Positions 47,384 to 56,151 of a DNA stretch of 64,000 nt are shown piece after piece. The DNA is taken from NCBI RefSeq assembly GCF_000306945.1, contig NC_018518.1:3658001-3722000 (forward strand), read 5' to 3'. Below the pieces are notes generated by a model, which had not been told where the DNA came from, searched no databases, and saw nothing but the letters and a program-made list of their open reading frames with translations. Position 1 is the stretch's first letter. Every line of letters starts with the position of its first letter. This DNA is from Bordetella pertussis 18323. GTDB lineage: Bacteria; Pseudomonadota; Gammaproteobacteria; Burkholderiales; Burkholderiaceae_B. The position numbers were made by a program, and so were the translations under genes.

Positions 47384-48349
47384 ATGAATGTTTTGATACG
47401 CCGCGCCCTGTGCGCCGCCATCGCCTCGCTGGCGGCAGCCGCCGCGCACGCCGCCTATCCCGAACAGCCGGTCCGCATCGTGGTGGCGTTCGCGCCCGGC
47501 AGCGGCACCGACAACGTCGCCCGCTACTACGCGACGCGCCTGAGCGAGGAACTGAAGCAGCCCTTCGTCGTCGAGAACAAGCCCGGGGCCAACGGCAGCA
47601 TCGCGGCCACGCAGGTGGCCCGCACGCAGCCCGACGGCTACACCCTGTTCCTGGGGTCGAACTCCACGTTGTCGGCCGCGCCGTTCCTGTTCAAGAAGCT
47701 GCCGTACGAGCCGCTCAAGGATTTCACGGCCGTCGCGCGCCTGTCCGATATCCCGTCCATGCTGGTGGTCGGCGCCGACTCGCCGATCCGCGACTTCGAC
47801 CAATTCATCGGCAAGGCGCGCGCCGAGCCGGGCAGGGTGACCTGGGCCAACGCCAATACGGCCCACCTCGCCGCCGGCATGGCGCTGACCAAGCAGGCGC
47901 AGCTGGACATGATTTCGGTGCCCTACAAGAGCAGCCCCCAGGCGCTGACCGATGTGATCGGCGGCCAGGTCACGGCCATGGTCGTCGATACGTCCGCGGG
48001 CACCGCGTTCGTGCAGCAGGGCAAGGTGCGCGCGCTGGCCGTGACCACGGCCCGTCCGGTGGCGGCCATGCCCGGCGTGCCCAGCATGAGCGAGCGCTTT
48101 CCCGGCATCGACGTCTATTCCTGGCTGGGCATCGTGGGCCCCGCCGGCATGCCCGACGAGGTGGTGACCGTGGTCAACAAGGCCATCCTGAAGATCAACG
48201 CCAGCGAGGACACGGTCCGCTTCCTGCGCGAGAACGCCGGCGCCGAGCCGCCGCCGTCCTCCAGCCCGGCCGAGTTCACGCAGTTCATGCACGCGCAGCT
48301 CGAGGTGTGGCGCAAGCTGTTGCGCGACGCCAACGTGGAACCCATGTGA
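47384..48349 (+). CDS. Bug (TctC)-family periplasmic solute-binding protein
   Basis: A 321-residue precursor with a signal peptide (RRALCAAIASLAAAAAHAA). YPEQPVRIVVAFAPGSGTDN is the Bug signature with the usual GG replaced by GS; QPFVVENKPGANGSIAATQV, ISVPYKSSPQALTDVIGGQV and MPGVPSMSERFPG follow. ATG 47384 is preferred because AAGGAG lies 6 nt upstream; an ATG three bases earlier is too close. It sits between the CoA-transferase and hydratase genes, so it likely captures the acid those enzymes use. Confidence 0.88.
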   Translation: MNVLIRRALCAAIASLAAAAAHAAYPEQPVRIVVAFAPGSGTDNVARYYATRLSEELKQPFVVENKPGANGSIAATQVARTQPDGYTLFLGSNSTLSAAPFLFKKLPYEPLKDFTAVARLSDIPSMLVVGADSPIRDFDQFIGKARAEPGRVTWANANTAHLAAGMALTKQAQLDMISVPYKSSPQALTDVIGGQVTAMVVDTSAGTAFVQQGKVRALAVTTARPVAAMPGVPSMSERFPGIDVYSWLGIVGPAGMPDEVVTVVNKAILKINASEDTVRFLRENAGAEPPPSSSPAEFTQFMHAQLEVWRKLLRDANVEPM

Positions 48350-48366
48350 CCCGGCAGGAGAGCCGC

Positions 48367-48864
48367 ATGTCCGCACCCGCCTGCGTGTCCGAGTTCGTCC
48401 GCTACGACGTCGACGCGGGGGTGGCCCGCATCACGCTCGACCGGCCGGATCGCCGCAACGCCATCGACGTTCCCATGCGCGCGGCCCTGCTGGCCGCGGT
48501 CCAGGCCGCCACGGCCGACCCGGCGGTGCGCGCCGTCGTCCTGGCCGGGGCGGGCGGCCATTTCTGCAGCGGCGGCGACGTCTCGACCATGCGCGGCGCG
48601 TCCATGAGCGCCGAGCAGGGACGCGACCGGATGGCGCCGATCGGCGCCTGTGCGCGGGCCTTGCTGGAAATGCCCAAGCCGGTGATCGCCGCCGTCGACG
48701 GGATCGCCTTCGGCGGCGGCTTCGGCCTGTGCCTGTGCGCCGACCTGGTGCTGGCCACGCCAGCGGCGCGCTTTTGCCTGTCGTTCATGCGGATCGGGCT
48801 GGTGCCCGATTTCGCCGCGGCGTTCACCTTGCCGCGCCTGGTCGGCCTGCAGCGCGCGCGCTAG
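48367..48864 (+). pseudogene. enoyl-CoA hydratase/isomerase, C-terminus lost at IS481 copy 6
   Basis: The first about 165 residues of a crotonase-family protein: VRYDVDAGVARITLDRPDRRNA, VLAGAGGHFCSGGDVSTMRG (oxyanion-hole region) and KPVIAAVDGIAFGGGFGLCL. The catalytic Glu area and the C-terminal helices (about 90 residues) are missing; a TAG from the IS flank closes the frame. The DNA on the far side of the IS is an unrelated glycosyltransferase, so the lost half is elsewhere or deleted. This was the third gene of the GntR-linked operon. Confidence 0.9.
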
Positions 48865-49811
48865 CTGTGAACTGTCAATAGGTTGTATTCGTCCAGGTTG
48901 AGTCTGGAGATGGGTACAGCGCGCCCGATGCCTTGGTGGGGTCGATGCCAGTTGTAGTGGTGTAGCCAGGATTTCATGGCATCGGCTCGGTGTTGGGAGT
49001 TCTGGTAGGTGTGAGCGTAAGCCCACTCACGCAAGGCCGACTGGATGAAGCGTTCGGCCTTGCCATTGGTCTGTGGGCGGTAAGGTCGGGTAAAGCGGTG
49101 CTTGATGCCCAGCTCATGGCACAGCGCGGCGAAGGCGCGGCTGCGAAAGGCCGAGCCATTGTCGGTGAGCAAGCGCTGGATGGTCACGCCCAGGCGCTGG
49201 TAGTAGGCCACTGCGTCCTTGAGGAACTGGACGGCGCTGGGGAAGCGCTCGTCGGGGTGGATGTCGGTGAAGGCCACGCGGGCGTGGTCATCGATGGCCA
49301 CGAAGACGAAGTCCCAGCCGGCCCCCTCAACGGTATCGCGTCGGTTGCCCGTGACCCGGTGGCCAGGGCGCTGGATACGTCCCAGCTTCTTGATGTCGAT
49401 GTGCAGCAGATCGCCGGGGGCCTGATGCTCGTAGCGCACCACCGGCTCGGCCGGCTCCAGGTCGGCCAGGTGCGACAGACCGGCGCGGGCCAGGACGCGG
49501 CTGACGGTGCTGGCTGACACGCCCAGCGCCTGGGCGATGCGCGCTTGGGTCAGCCGCTTGCGGCGCAGCTCCACGATAGCCAGCGCCTTGGCCGGCGCAA
49601 TCGCTCGGGGCGAGACCGTCGGGCGCGAGGACGCATCGGCCAAGCCCGCCTGGCCCTGAGCCAGGAAGCGGCCCAGCCATTTGCGCACAGTCGGCGCGGT
49701 GACCCCATAGGCGCGGGCCGCTTCAGACACACAAACTTGATGGGCGATCAATTGCTGGACCATTTCGAGTCGACGTAGGAAGGTCAATCGGGCATGCTTA
49801 TGGGTGTTCAT
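48861..49811 (-). CDS. tnp: IS481 transposase (copy 6)
   Basis: Full length with P29S (VCVSEAARAYG) in the helix-turn-helix, unique among the seven copies. An A-for-G change (GGAGCTCGGCC) also sits in its leader. Confidence 0.93.
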   Translation of the reverse strand: MNTHKHARLTFLRRLEMVQQLIAHQVCVSEAARAYGVTAPTVRKWLGRFLAQGQAGLADASSRPTVSPRAIAPAKALAIVELRRKRLTQARIAQALGVSASTVSRVLARAGLSHLADLEPAEPVVRYEHQAPGDLLHIDIKKLGRIQRPGHRVTGNRRDTVEGAGWDFVFVAIDDHARVAFTDIHPDERFPSAVQFLKDAVAYYQRLGVTIQRLLTDNGSAFRSRAFAALCHELGIKHRFTRPYRPQTNGKAERFIQSALREWAYAHTYQNSQHRADAMKSWLHHYNWHRPHQGIGRAVPISRLNLDEYNLLTVHS

Positions 49812-49908
49812 CCGGCCGAGCTCCTTGAGTGAACTGGGGGGTTGGCGATTTCCAGTTTCTCAAATCCGGTTCGGATGAACCATGCATACAACCTATTGAA
49901 TCTTCACA
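48866..49908 (-). mobile_element. IS481: IS481 copy 6, joins two unrelated genes
   Basis: A complete 1,043 bp minus-strand copy with GCTAGC on both sides (48860-48865 and 49909-49914). The left flank is a cut enoyl-CoA hydratase gene and the right flank is the end of an ArnT-like gene on the opposite strand. The two halves do not belong together, so the matching flanks are coincidental. Confidence 0.95.
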
Positions 49909-49909
49909 G

Positions 49910-51527
49910 CTAGCCGCCTGTGGGCGTTCCGTCACAGACACGCCCCTTGAAGGCTTCGTCCACCAGCACCAGCCAGAGGCTGCGCCGCGCGTCGGCAAAG
50001 CGCGCCGCCTGGCCGCGCAGCGGCGCGTACGCCTCTTCGTCGGCCGCCGTGCCCCAGACCCAGTAACGGCTGCCCTCCGGCGCCTGGCACAGGCGCTGCT
50101 GGAAAGTATCTGCCGAGACCAGCAGCCGCTCGCCCAGGGCCGGCTCGAACTGGACCGCGTCGTAGAGCTCCCTGCGCCAATTGTCGCGCTTGGGAATTTC
50201 GGGGTTGCTCCAGTCGTCGACCACCCACATCGGCCGGGCCGCATGGGCATACAGCTGCAGGTCGAACGGATAGGTATGCAGGGCCACCAGCGTGTCGTCC
50301 GGCCGCAGCTCGCCGCGCAGCGACAGGGCCAGCTCGCGCGAACTGCCGCGGGCGTTGAACGACGCCACGAACACCGCGGTCACGCAGATGGCCACCGCCA
50401 CCAGGGCGCTGACGCGCGCCATGCGGCGCGTGGCCCGCGCCACCGCCGGGTCGCGCAAGGCGCCCATCACCACTTCGGCCAGCAGGAAGGCCAGCGGCGG
50501 CAGCACCGGCATGATGTAGCCGACCAGCTTGGACTGCGGCATGGAGAAACGCCACGATGACCGCCAGCCAGACCAGCGCCAGGCGGCGCAAGCCGTCCGG
50601 GTCGGCGTCGGCGGCCCAGAATTGCTTGCGCAGCAAGCCGCCGGCCCACAACGACCACGGCAATGCCAGGCCCGCGATGACGGGCAGGTAGAACCAGAAC
50701 GGCTGCACATTGTTGAAGCCGGTCTGCGCGAAACGCTCGAAATGCTGGTGGACGAAGAAGTACTGGAAAAAGCCCGGGTAGCGTACCTGCATCAGCCAGA
50801 ACCAGGGCACGGCCACCACCGCGAACGCCAGGATGGCGGGCGGCCACAGCAAGGCCCGCAGGCCGCGCCAGTCGCGCCGCCACGCCAGCCAGGCCAGCAG
50901 GATCGCGCCCGGCAGCACCAGCCCGATCAGCCCCTTGGCCAGCATGGCCAGCGCGGCGCACACGCCGGTGGCCAGCGCCATGGCGCGCCAGGCCTGCCCG
51001 CCGCGGACACGCAGCGCCGTGTCGGCGCCGGCCAGCACGCACAGCGTGATCATGCCGGCCACCAGCATATCCATGTTGGCGTACTGGGCGCCGCCGAAAA
51101 ACAGCGGCAGCGTGGCCAGCACCAGCACGCAGAGCGTCGCGGACGCGGCGTCGCGATGGCGGCGCACGAACAGGTACAGCGCGACGGCGCTGGCCCAGGC
51201 GGCCAGCGCCGAGGGCAGGCGCGCCGCCCATTCGTTGACGCCGAACAGGCGGAACGACAGCTCGGCCAGCCAGTAGTACAGCGGCGGCTTGTGGAAATAC
51301 GGCATGCCGTCGATGAGCGGCACCGCGAACGAGCCGTTGCGCAGCATGTCCCAGGCCACGCCGGCGTAGCGCCCTTCGTCGGGCAGCGCCAGGGGCCGCA
51401 TCCAGGACAGGAAGGCCAGCCAGACGCCGACCGCGAGAAGCAGCCAGCCCGCCGCGGGCAGGGGCCAGGACCTGGCCTGGCCAGGGGAAACCGCATGGGG
51501 TTGCATGGATCGGGTAGCGAGAGTCAT
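49910..51527 (-). pseudogene. ArnT-like lipid A glycosyltransferase, frameshifted
   Basis: A membrane glycosyltransferase of the ArnT/PMT type: LALPDEGRYAGVAWDML with the catalytic Asp-Glu pair, MPYFHKPPLYYWLAELSFRLFG, then many hydrophobic helices. The frame breaks near 50540-50550 (VWLAVIVAF / MPQSKLVGYIMPVLPPLAFL), where two bases seem lost, and the soluble C-terminal domain continues in another frame to the stop supplied by the GCTAGC flank of IS481 copy 6. ArnT enzymes add an amino sugar from undecaprenyl phosphate to lipid A phosphates. The upstream glycosyltransferase overlaps by 4 bp. In B. pertussis an ArnC/ArnT-like pair (lgm genes) adds glucosamine to lipid A; this could be that locus or a paralogue. 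Confidence 0.82.
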
Positions 51528-52576
51528 TGGGAACGCGCCTTGGCCGCGCGCTTGGCGCGCCCGCGGCGTTGACGGGCGATGAACAGGGGCCGGCCTTTCA
51601 CTTCGTCGAAGATCCGGGCCACGTACTCGCCCACCACGCCCAGCGAAATCAGGTTGATGCCGGCAAAGAACAGCAGCGCGGTGACGATGGTGGTCCAGCC
51701 GGACACCGCGTTGCCGCTGATGAGATAGTCGGCCACCAGGTAACCGCCGTAGGACAGCGACAGCAGCGCGAACAGCACGCCGATGAGGCTGACCAGCCGC
51801 AGCGGCCAGGTGGTGAAGGCGGTCAGGCCGTCGCAGGCCAGGCGAAACAGCTTCCAGGCGCTGAAGTGGCTGGCGCCATGGCGGCGCGCTTGCGGGGTGT
51901 AGGGCACGGCCTGCGACTTGAAGCCCACCCAGGCATACAGCCCCTTCATGAAGCGGGTGCGTTCGGGCAGCGCCACCAGGGCCTCGACCACGCGGCGGTC
52001 CATCAGGCGGAAGTCGCCCGCGTGCGGCGGCACCTCGACGCCGCGCGCCGTGCTCAGCAGGCGGTAGAACGCGCGGGCGCCGACACGCTTGAACCACGGC
52101 TCGTCGTCGCGCTGGCGCCGCACCGCGTAGACCATGTCGGCGCCGTTGCGCCAGGCCGCCAGCATGTCGCCTATCAGTTCGGGCGGATGCTGCATGTCGG
52201 CGTCCAGACAGATGACGGCGTCGCCGTCCGCGGCTTCCAGGCCGGCCGTCAGGGCGGCCTCCTTGCCGAAATTGCGCGACAGCTGCACGTAGCGGATGCC
52301 CTCGACCGCGGACCATTGCGCCATCAGCTCGGCGGTATCGTCGGTGCTGCCGTCGTCGACGACGATGATTTCCCAGCTGGCACACCATTGCTCCAGGCAG
52401 GCGCGCAGGGCCGGCACCAGCACCCGCAGGTTGGCCGCCTCGTTCAGGCCCGGCACCACGCAGCTGACCTGCACGCCGGTGGCGCCGTCCCCCGCCAGCA
52501 CCGCCATGCGCGCGGACTGCCCGGCGGCGGACGTGCCGGCGCCGGCAAGCAGCTGGGATCGGAATTCGGTATACAT
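51524..52576 (-). CDS. family 2 polyprenyl-phosphate glycosyltransferase (ArnC/GtrB-like)
   Basis: A 350-residue GT2 enzyme. The catalytic domain has VSCVVPGLNEAANLRVLVPAL, EIIVVDDGSTDDTAELM (DxD-type), CLDADMQHPPELIGDML (nucleotide-sugar metal site) and FRLMDRRVVEALVALPERTRFMKGLYAWVG (read in parts). Two C-terminal helices anchor it in the membrane (SLIGVLFALLSLSYGGYLVA, TIVTALLFFAGINLISLGVV). It makes a sugar-phosphate-undecaprenol donor for the downstream ArnT-like transferase, whose ATG overlaps this gene's TGA. I use ATG 52576; a GTG two codons earlier is possible. The donor sugar is probably glucosamine or N-acetylglucosamine, by analogy only. Confidence 0.87.
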   Translation of the reverse strand: MYTEFRSQLLAGAGTSAAGQSARMAVLAGDGATGVQVSCVVPGLNEAANLRVLVPALRACLEQWCASWEIIVVDDGSTDDTAELMAQWSAVEGIRYVQLSRNFGKEAALTAGLEAADGDAVICLDADMQHPPELIGDMLAAWRNGADMVYAVRRQRDDEPWFKRVGARAFYRLLSTARGVEVPPHAGDFRLMDRRVVEALVALPERTRFMKGLYAWVGFKSQAVPYTPQARRHGASHFSAWKLFRLACDGLTAFTTWPLRLVSLIGVLFALLSLSYGGYLVADYLISGNAVSGWTTIVTALLFFAGINLISLGVVGEYVARIFDEVKGRPLFIARQRRGRAKRAAKARSQ

Positions 52577-52711
52577 GAACACACCACGGCGAAATTGACG
52601 GGAACGGCCGCCAGTATTCGTGAAGCCCCGTCAAATTTTCATCAAATCCGCTGCCGTTGGGAGCGTTCGCCGGGCTTCGGTAAAATCGCCGCACCCCGAA
52701 CGGAGAAGTAC

Positions 52712-53227
52712 GTGCCCCAAAGTTACATTGTGCGAACAATGCGGCCGGCCGACGTGGAGGCAGTGCTGCGAGTCCAGGCCGCTGTGTACCCGGCCAGCCT
52801 GCTCGAGAGCGCCGCCCTGTTCCAGAACCGGATCGAGATCGCGCCAGCCACCTGCCAGGTCGCGCTGGACGGCCAGGATCTCATCGGTTACCTGATCGCC
52901 TATCCCTGGGACGCCGGCCTGCCGCCGGCCCTGGACCGATCGCTCGAGCGCCTGCCGGGCGCCGCCGATACCTGGTTCGTCCATGATTGCGCCGTGCTGC
53001 CCGCCGCCCAGGGCGGCGGCGTGGCCGCGGCCTTGCTGGCCGGCGGACGCGCGCAGGCGCGGCGCCTGGGCCTGCGGCGCGCCAGCCTGGTGGCGCTGGC
53101 CCAGGCCGTCGGCTACTGGCTGCGGCACGGCTACCAGCCCCTGGCGGATTCGGACGCGCTGCGCGCCAAGCTGGCCGGCTATGGCGACGGGGCCCGCTAC
53201 ATGGTGCGCGCCGACCTGGCCGGCTGA
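52712..53227 (+). CDS. GNAT-family acetyltransferase
   Basis: A 171-residue N-acetyltransferase-like protein from GTG 52712, which has CGGAGAAG upstream; longer frames enter the divergent glycosyltransferase promoter. VRTMRPADVEAVLRVQAAVYP is the N-terminal helix, and VHDCAVLPAAQGGGVAAALL is the acetyl-CoA-binding motif A (here QGGGVA where R-G-x-G-x-A/G is usual). The C-terminal motif B region has AQAVGYWLRHGYQPL. The acceptor is unknown. The Arg of motif A seems replaced by Gln, so CoA binding may be weaker. Confidence 0.82.
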   Translation: MPQSYIVRTMRPADVEAVLRVQAAVYPASLLESAALFQNRIEIAPATCQVALDGQDLIGYLIAYPWDAGLPPALDRSLERLPGAADTWFVHDCAVLPAAQGGGVAAALLAGGRAQARRLGLRRASLVALAQAVGYWLRHGYQPLADSDALRAKLAGYGDGARYMVRADLAG

Positions 53228-53422
53228 AATATTGAGCCCGGCGGTCAACTGGCCCACAATAGGCCATCAGCGAGACTGCCCGCCGCCCGGAAATCCGGCC
53301 AGCGGACAGGCCGGTCATGGAGCAGCCGGCCAGGCGCACGCGCCGTTGCGCCCGGCCACGGCTTTCGCGCAGCGCTAGTTCGTCCTGAGGTTTCAACCGG
53401 CCCCGGAGGGCCAAAGGCTCGC

Positions 53423-54628
53423 ATGATTTCCCTCACGCCCGTTCAGTCGCTTCTGGCCTGCTGCCTGGTGCTGGTCGCAGGCCGCATTCTGACCACGCGC
53501 ATCGGCGTGCTGTCGCGCTACAGCATTCCCGACCCCATCGTCGGCGGCCTGCTGTTCGCGGTCCTGGCCACCGCCCTGGACACCTGGGGCGGGATCCAGA
53601 TCTCGCTCGAGACCAACATCAAACCCACCCTGCTGCTGATCTTCTTCGGCTGCATCGGCCTGACCGCCGACCTCAAGCTGCTGGCGCGCGGCGGGCCGCG
53701 CCTGATCGCCTTCCTGCTGGCGCTGATTCCCTTCCTGGTGCTGCAGAACGCCGTCGGCCTGGGCCTGGCCTGGCTGCTGGACATGCATCCGCTGATGGGG
53801 CTGATCGGCGGCACCATCACCCTGGTGGGCGGGCACGGCACCGGCGCCGCCTACGCGGCGCGCTTTGCCGACATCAACAATATCCAGGACGTCATGGCGC
53901 TGGCCATGACCGCCGCCACGATCGGCCTGGTGCTCGGCGGCATCATCGGCGGCCCGGTGGCCGAATGGCTGATCCGCCGGCACAAGCTGGACCCGCGCAT
54001 GGCCGGCAAGGACGCCAACCAGGTACTGCCCGAAGTCGAGACCACCGCCGAGGCGCCCACCGCCACGTCGTTCATCACCTCGCTGACGGCGGTATTCGTG
54101 ACGGTCGTGGTCGGCACCTACCTGGCGGGCCTGGTCGAGGACGCCCCGATCAGCCTACCGAATTTCCTGTGGTGCCTGGCCACCGGCGCGATCATCCGCA
54201 ACTTCGGCGGATACGTCGGCATACGGCTGGACGACCGGGTCTCGGAAATCATCGGATCGATCTCGCTGTCGCTGTTCCTGGGCCTGACCATGATGACGCT
54301 GGACCTGTCCAGCGTGGTGCGGCTGGCCGGCCCGCTGGCGCTGATGCTGGTGGCGCAGGCGCTGGTGTGCGCGCTGTATGCCGGCTGGGCGGTGTTCCGG
54401 ATGCTCAAGCGCGACTACGAGGCGGCCGTCATGGCGGCGGCGTTCTGCGGTTTCGCCATGGGCGCCACCGCGACGGCCATCGCCAATATGCAGGCGCTGA
54501 CGCGGCGCCACGGCCCGGCGCCCGAATCGTTCATCGTGGTGCCGGTCACCGGCGCGTTCCTGGTCGACATCCTGAACGTGATCGTCCTGACCTCGCTGAT
54601 CGCCCTGCCGTTCGTGGGAGGCATGTGA
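53423..54628 (+). CDS. gltS: sodium/glutamate symporter GltS
   Basis: A 401-residue inner-membrane symporter with about ten helices in two inverted halves. Hallmarks are SIPDPIVGGLLFAVLATAL, MGLIGGTITLVGGHGTGAAYAARF (the re-entrant GGHGTG loop) and FCGFAMGATATAIANMQAL (the second GxGxAxA loop). It imports glutamate with sodium. ATG 53423 follows GGAGGG. The 195 bp upstream hold no feature I can support. It lies 2 bp before the TAXI lipoprotein gene. Confidence 0.93.
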   Translation: MISLTPVQSLLACCLVLVAGRILTTRIGVLSRYSIPDPIVGGLLFAVLATALDTWGGIQISLETNIKPTLLLIFFGCIGLTADLKLLARGGPRLIAFLLALIPFLVLQNAVGLGLAWLLDMHPLMGLIGGTITLVGGHGTGAAYAARFADINNIQDVMALAMTAATIGLVLGGIIGGPVAEWLIRRHKLDPRMAGKDANQVLPEVETTAEAPTATSFITSLTAVFVTVVVGTYLAGLVEDAPISLPNFLWCLATGAIIRNFGGYVGIRLDDRVSEIIGSISLSLFLGLTMMTLDLSSVVRLAGPLALMLVAQALVCALYAGWAVFRMLKRDYEAAVMAAAFCGFAMGATATAIANMQALTRRHGPAPESFIVVPVTGAFLVDILNVIVLTSLIALPFVGGM

Positions 54629-54630
54629 CC

Positions 54631-56136
54631 ATGTTCATCCGCTGGCTCATTCTCTCCGCCTGCCTGCTGCTGGCCGCCTGCAGCCGCGCTCCCGATACCG
54701 AGATCCTGCAGCGCGATGTCGGCCAGACCCTGGCCGCCACGTACGGCCCGGACCTGTTCGACATCGTCGCGCTGCGCCGCATGGGCTCGGCCACCGACAG
54801 CACGGCCCCGCCGGGCCAGACGCGCCGGGTGGTCTATTACGATGTGGTGCTGGGCCTGAAGAAGGACCTCACCCTGGGCGCCTGGGACCAGCCCGGCGCC
54901 GCCGCGCTGGTCAGCCTGCTGGGCGCCGGGCCGCGCAGCATCTCGGGGGTGAAATCCAGCGGCAATGCCGCCGGCGACCAGATCGTCGCCCACGCCAGCG
55001 CCATCTACCAGCGCGACGCAGAGCAATGGGTGCACGTCGCCCCGGCCAGCTTCACGGCCACCGAAGCGCCCTCGCTGGACACCGGCGCGCCGCCGCCGGT
55101 GACGCGCCAGCTGCTCCAGACGCTGGAGCAGATCACGCGTTCCGTGCCCTACAGCGCCTCCAGCACCGCCCAGCACGTGGTGCAACAGGAGCTGGAGCGC
55201 TCGGTGGCGCGCATCAATGGCCGGCTTGCCCGCCTGCAAAAGGGCTACCCGCTGGCGACCGGCCCCGACAAGGGCGAGTACCTGGCGTTCGGCCAGGCGC
55301 TGGCCGCGATCGGGCGCAACGAGCAGGTGCGCGTCATTCCCCTCATTACCGGCGGCAGCGCGGACAACATGGCCATGCTGCGCAGCGGCGCGGCGGTGGC
55401 CGCCCTGTCGCAGGCCGACATCGCGCAACTGGCCTACGAGGGCAAGGGGCCGTTCGAAAGCCAGGGACCGTTCTCCGGGTTGCGCGCGCTGGGCAGCCTG
55501 TATCCGGAGCTGGTGCACATCGTGGTGCGCCAGGGCGATGGCATCGCCACGGTGGGCGCGCTGCGCGGCAAGAAGATTGCCCTGGGCCCGTCGGGCTCGG
55601 CGGTACGCACCACGCTGGAGACCGTGCTGGCAGCCCATGGGCTGCAGCCGGGGCGCGACTATGCAGTCATCGACACGCCGGCCGCCGCGGCCCTGCCGCA
55701 GCTGAGCGAAGGACGGGTCGACGCGGTGGCGCAGGTCATCGGTACGCCGGCCGCGCCCTTGCGCGCGGCGCTGACCCAGGCGCGCCTGGCGCTGCTGCCG
55801 CTGGACCGGGCTGCGATCGACAAGCTGGTGCAGGCCGATCCGACCCTGATGGCGCTGGACATCCCGGCCAACACCTACCCCAGCCAGGCCGCGGCCATCC
55901 CCACGGTGGGCATGGCGGCGCTGCTGGTCACCACGGCCGATCTGACGCGCGACGAGGCCGCGCATATGGTGGACGTGGTATACCGGGCCGGGCAGGACCT
56001 GCTGGCCGCCGGGTCCGCGCAGGGCGCGCAGGTATCCGCGGCCAACGCCGGGCGCGGATTGAGCATTCCCCTGCACGACGGCGCCGTGGAAGCCTTCGAG
56101 AAACTGGGCGCGCCGCCCCTGCCCGAGGGCAGGTAG
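54631..56136 (+). CDS. TAXI-type solute-binding lipoprotein
   Basis: A 501-residue protein with a lipobox LLLAAC (Cys about 16). A long N-terminal region (20-200) of unknown fold is followed by a TRAP-TAXI binding domain (about 210-490): TGPDKGEYLAFGQALAA, VIPLITGGSADNMAMLRSG, VGALRGKKIALGPSGSAVRT and VDAVAQVIGTPAAPLRAAL. TAXI proteins bind glutamate or similar anions. Its start is 2 bp after gltS, so the two are surely co-transcribed; it may present glutamate to, or sense it for, GltS. This combination of GltS with a TAXI lipoprotein is unusual. Confidence 0.8.
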   Translation: MFIRWLILSACLLLAACSRAPDTEILQRDVGQTLAATYGPDLFDIVALRRMGSATDSTAPPGQTRRVVYYDVVLGLKKDLTLGAWDQPGAAALVSLLGAGPRSISGVKSSGNAAGDQIVAHASAIYQRDAEQWVHVAPASFTATEAPSLDTGAPPPVTRQLLQTLEQITRSVPYSASSTAQHVVQQELERSVARINGRLARLQKGYPLATGPDKGEYLAFGQALAAIGRNEQVRVIPLITGGSADNMAMLRSGAAVAALSQADIAQLAYEGKGPFESQGPFSGLRALGSLYPELVHIVVRQGDGIATVGALRGKKIALGPSGSAVRTTLETVLAAHGLQPGRDYAVIDTPAAAALPQLSEGRVDAVAQVIGTPAAPLRAALTQARLALLPLDRAAIDKLVQADPTLMALDIPANTYPSQAAAIPTVGMAALLVTTADLTRDEAAHMVDVVYRAGQDLLAAGSAQGAQVSAANAGRGLSIPLHDGAVEAFEKLGAPPLPEGR

Positions 56137-56151
56137 GCGGCTGGCGCCGGG

